A model generated the notes under the pieces. It ran no database searches, was not told the origin of the DNA, and saw nothing but the letters and a program-made list of their open reading frames with translations. Shown one piece after another: positions 14,009-15,933 of a stretch of 15,933 nt of DNA. Position 1 is the stretch's first letter, and each line of letters begins with the position of its first letter. The position numbers and the translations under genes were made by a program. This stretch comes from Candidatus Rokuibacteriota bacterium (GTDB lineage Bacteria; Methylomirabilota; Methylomirabilia; Rokubacteriales; CSP1-6). The DNA is taken from positions 1-15,933 of the forward strand of contig QHRT01000027.1 in assembly GCA_003220195.1 (NCBI GenBank), read 5' to 3'.

Positions 14009-15469
14009 GTGAGCGGCAACGGTCATACCACTCCTTCACAGATCCGTTCGAAGCTGAAACACCCGGTCATCGACGCCGACGGCCACTGGCTCGAGTACGG
14101 GCCGGTCTTCGCGGAGCAGATGCGCAAGGTCGGCGGCAACCTCGCGGCGGACGCCTTCATCGCGTCCCAGCGAACGACGAAGGAGAACCTGAATACCCCC
14201 GTCGACGAGCGGCGGCGACGGCGCATCGGCATGGAAGGGGTCTGGACGCGACAGGCGACCAACACGCTCGACCGCGCGACGGCGATGTTCCCGCGGTTCC
14301 TGTACGAGCGGCTCGAGGAGCTGGGGATCGACTTCGCGGCGATCTATCCCACCGCGGGGCTTCGCATCCCGCGGATCGCCGACGACGCCGCGCGCCGGGC
14401 GGTCTGCCACTCGTTCAACGTCGTCACCGCGGACTACTTCCGCGAGTTCGGCGATCGCATGACGCCGGCCGCGGCGATCCCGTGCCACACCCCCGACGAG
14501 GCCATCGAGGAGCTCGAGGTCTGCGTCAAGCAGCTCGGCACCAAGGTCGCGATGTTCACGAGCCCGGTGCCGCGCCCGGTTTCCTCGGTCACGAATCGTG
14601 AGGGCGACGCCAGCCGCTTCGCGGTCTGGTACGACTCGATTGGCCTCGACAGCGCGTACGACTACGATCCGCTCTGGAAGAAGTGCATCGAGCTCCGCAT
14701 CGCGCCGACCTTCCACACGGGCGCCAGCCGGCAGGGACTGCGGAACTCGGCGGTGAACTTCACCTACAACCACATCGGTCACTTCGCGGCCTCCGGCCAC
14801 GCCGCCGCGAAGGGAATCTTCCTCGGCGGCATCACGCGACGGTTCCCGGAACTCCGCTTCGGCTTCCTGGAGGGCGGTGTGGGTTGGGGCTGCATGCTGT
14901 TCGGCGACCTGATCGGCCACTGGGACAAGCGCAACGCGAAGGCGTTGGAGTACATGGACCCGCGCAAGCTCGACCGCTCGCTGTTGCAGGAGAAGGCGCA
15001 GAAGTACGGGTACGAGGAGCACATCGCTGCCCTGCGCGCGCGTGATGGCTGGCCCGATCCCGACGCCTTCAGCCTGACCGGCGGTCTCTCGGATCTCGAC
15101 GATTTCTCGGCGTGCAAGATCACGAAGAAGCAGGACTGGCAGGATCTCTTCGTGAAGCCGTTCTACTTCGGGTGTGAGGCCGACGACCGCGCGAATGCCT
15201 GGGCGTTCAAGCATGGCGCGAACCCGTTCAACGCGCGGCTCAACGCGGTCTTCGGCTCCGACATCGGCCACTTCGACGTGCCCGACATGACGGAGGTGCT
15301 TCCGGAGGCGTACGAGCTGGTCGACGACGGCCTGATCACCACCGACGACTTCCGCGACTTCACGTTCGCGAATGCCGTGCGGCTGTGGGGGACGCAGAAT
15401 CCTCGGTTCTTCGAGGGGACCGCGGTCGCGAAGGCGGCGGCGGCGGTGCTCGCTGCGCCTGGCGCCTGA
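14009..15469 (+). CDS. ACMSD-like amidohydrolase (Amidohydro_2 family)
   Basis: A 486-residue metal-dependent hydrolase/decarboxylase-type TIM barrel. Instead of the plain HxH of many members it has VIDADGHWLE (20-29), the D-x-D-x-H-x-x-E variant with Asp24 and His26. Later ligands fit His236 in PTFHTGAS, the Asn/His-rich FTYNHIGHF strand, and Asp418 in FGSDIGHFDVPDM. FLEGGVGWGCMLF (about 288-300) is the conserved late barrel strand. Relatives of ACMSD remove carboxylate from, or hydrolyse, cyclic and aromatic acids, and the substrate here is unknown. The protein is longer than classic ACMSD (about 330 residues), with a C-terminal insertion around 320-390. The start is a GTG at 14009 with CAGGAGG six bases upstream. 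It lies 85 bases after the ferredoxin oxidoreductase gene and ends just before a nested inverted repeat. Confidence 0.85.
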   Translation: MSGNGHTTPSQIRSKLKHPVIDADGHWLEYGPVFAEQMRKVGGNLAADAFIASQRTTKENLNTPVDERRRRRIGMEGVWTRQATNTLDRATAMFPRFLYERLEELGIDFAAIYPTAGLRIPRIADDAARRAVCHSFNVVTADYFREFGDRMTPAAAIPCHTPDEAIEELEVCVKQLGTKVAMFTSPVPRPVSSVTNREGDASRFAVWYDSIGLDSAYDYDPLWKKCIELRIAPTFHTGASRQGLRNSAVNFTYNHIGHFAASGHAAAKGIFLGGITRRFPELRFGFLEGGVGWGCMLFGDLIGHWDKRNAKALEYMDPRKLDRSLLQEKAQKYGYEEHIAALRARDGWPDPDAFSLTGGLSDLDDFSACKITKKQDWQDLFVKPFYFGCEADDRANAWAFKHGANPFNARLNAVFGSDIGHFDVPDMTEVLPEAYELVDDGLITTDDFRDFTFANAVRLWGTQNPRFFEGTAVAKAAAAVLAAPGA

Positions 15470-15500
15470 GCACTCGCTCGCCAATCGACTGGTCTCCGCC

Positions 15501-15635
15501 GCGACGGGAGCGGACCGGAGGCGCGGGGTTGGTGGGCCGCGCCTCCGGTCCTCGGTGTGATGAGGCTTCGCCTCATCCACCTGCGGAGTCGGCGCTTGCC
15601 CACCAAACCCCACGCCTCCGGTCCGCTCCCGTCGC
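15501..15635. repeat. Nested inverted-repeat element (three stem systems)
   Basis: Outer arms 15501-15537 and 15598-15635 are inverted copies (37 and 38 bases) differing by one substitution and one extra T. Within them, 15512-15526 and 15537-15551 form a competing perfect 15-bp stem with a 10-base loop. The centre, 15554-15581, folds into a 12-bp stem with one bulged T and a TTC loop (GATGAGGC/GCCTCATC core). A core GCCTCCGGTCC thus occurs once inverted and twice direct. No transposase or long open frame is present. It starts 32 bases after the amidohydrolase stop. It may be a REP/MITE-like mobile palindrome or a complex terminator. Confidence 0.8.
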
Positions 15636-15640
15636 TGACT

Positions 15641-15663
15641 CTCGAATAGTTCGAGATTTCGAA
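15641..15663. promoter_or_regulatory. Operator-like TTCGAA half-site cluster
   Basis: CTCGAA-TAG-TTCGAG (15641-15655) is a perfect palindrome with 6-base arms. A further TTCGAA follows at 15658-15663, so three half-sites recur about every 8 bases. It lies 30-52 bases upstream of the ornithine cyclodeaminase-like start and directly after the nested repeat. The position fits a regulator site or promoter region for that gene. No -35/-10 pair is clear. Confidence 0.35.
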
Positions 15664-15692
15664 CACCTGCAATAGAGGAACTCACAATTCCG

Positions 15693-15933
15693 ATGAGCAC
15701 CTCTATCCTCGACGAGGCCGCCGTTCAGCGCGTTCTCCGGATGGAGGACCTCATTCCGGCCATGGAGCGGGCGCTCGCCGATTTTTCCGCCGGGCGCATC
15801 ATGCAGCCGGTGCGCACGATGATGCCGGTTGCCGAGCACGCGGGGTTTCTCGGGCTCATGCCCGCGTACACCGGCCGAGCGCTCGGCGTGAAGCTCGTGA
15901 CGTTCTATCCGAACAATCGTGATGCGCCGACGC
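15693..15933 (+). CDS. Ornithine cyclodeaminase/mu-crystallin family protein, N-terminal part
   Basis: A partial gene, 80 codons, open at the right edge. The translation begins MSTSILDEAAVQRVLRMEDL and includes IPAMERALADFSAGRIMQPVR (Arg41), a strand through FLGLMPAYTG, and ALGVKLVTFYPNN with Lys67. Arg and Lys at these positions correspond to substrate-binding Arg45 and catalytic Lys69 of ornithine cyclodeaminase, and the residues after Lys match the usual VKxVTxxPxN strand. The family includes ornithine cyclodeaminase, alanine and other amino-acid dehydrogenases, ketimine reductases and mu-crystallin. The NAD-binding half is outside the window, so the reaction is undecided. The ribosome site GAGGAA is 12 bases before the ATG, a longer gap than in neighbouring genes. 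Confidence 0.85.
   Translation, partial: MSTSILDEAAVQRVLRMEDLIPAMERALADFSAGRIMQPVRTMMPVAEHAGFLGLMPAYTGRALGVKLVTFYPNNRDAPT

Noticed and set aside
15470..15692. A short coding gene within the nested repeat
   Set aside because: Short open frames here just translate the palindrome on either strand and have no ribosome site or homology-like pattern.
14036..15700. A 554-codon minus-strand open frame across the amidohydrolase and the nested repeat
   Set aside because: Its sequence is low-complexity Arg/Glu/Val-rich antisense of a real gene and runs through palindromic DNA; no ribosome site supports it.

Overview
This is a high-GC bacterial window with compact gene packing, mostly leaderless gaps under 200 bases, and good Shine-Dalgarno sites (GGAGG or GAGGAG type). 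The gene content is typical of free-living soil or sediment heterotrophs with many Liv-type solute receptors, ACMSD-like amidohydrolases and VOC proteins: a Liv-type periplasmic receptor, LVIVD beta-propeller, alpha/beta-hydrolase, luciferase-like oxidoreductase, fused 2-oxoacid:ferredoxin oxidoreductase, ACMSD-like amidohydrolase and an ornithine cyclodeaminase-family protein. I would guess a Rokubacteria/Methylomirabilota-like or deltaproteobacterial lineage, but the sequence alone does not settle this. I see no tRNA, rRNA, CRISPR array, transposase or phage gene.

Layout. Bases 1-303 (minus) hold the N-terminus of an ABC-transporter receptor that runs off the left edge. Upstream of it, on the same strand, is a seven-blade LVIVD propeller protein (477-1706). 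A divergent gap with two inverted repeats leads to a small exported protein with an exact seven-residue tyrosine repeat (1843-2316). It converges, through a shared hairpin at 2325-2349, on a minus-strand operon transcribed from about 6135: a fluoroacetate-dehalogenase-like hydrolase, a luciferase-like (LLM) flavin or F420 oxidoreductase and a Kup potassium transporter. The kup gene is split into two frames by an apparent deletion of about 61 bases.

Divergent from that operon is a plus-strand pair: a GlcG/HbpS-type protein and an antibiotic-biosynthesis-monooxygenase-fold protein (6279-6986). This converges almost end to end on a 946-residue hybrid histidine kinase (7000-9840), which lies downstream of a VOC-fold gene (9900-10406). 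Divergent from the VOC gene is the large fused indolepyruvate-type ferredoxin oxidoreductase (10516-13923), followed by an amidohydrolase (14009-15469) behind its own putative promoter. A striking nested inverted-repeat element fills 15501-15635. The window ends in the first 80 codons of an ornithine cyclodeaminase/mu-crystallin homologue (from 15693).

Functionally the window looks like catabolic and accessory metabolism: uptake of small organic solutes, hydrolysis or dehalogenation, flavin-linked oxidoreduction, 2-oxoacid oxidation to acyl-CoA, and metal-dependent hydrolysis or decarboxylation. No single complete pathway is visible. The observations most worth following are the frame-broken kup gene, the nested palindromic element, the conserved dehalogenase active site next to the LLM oxidoreductase, and the heptad tyrosine/proline protein.
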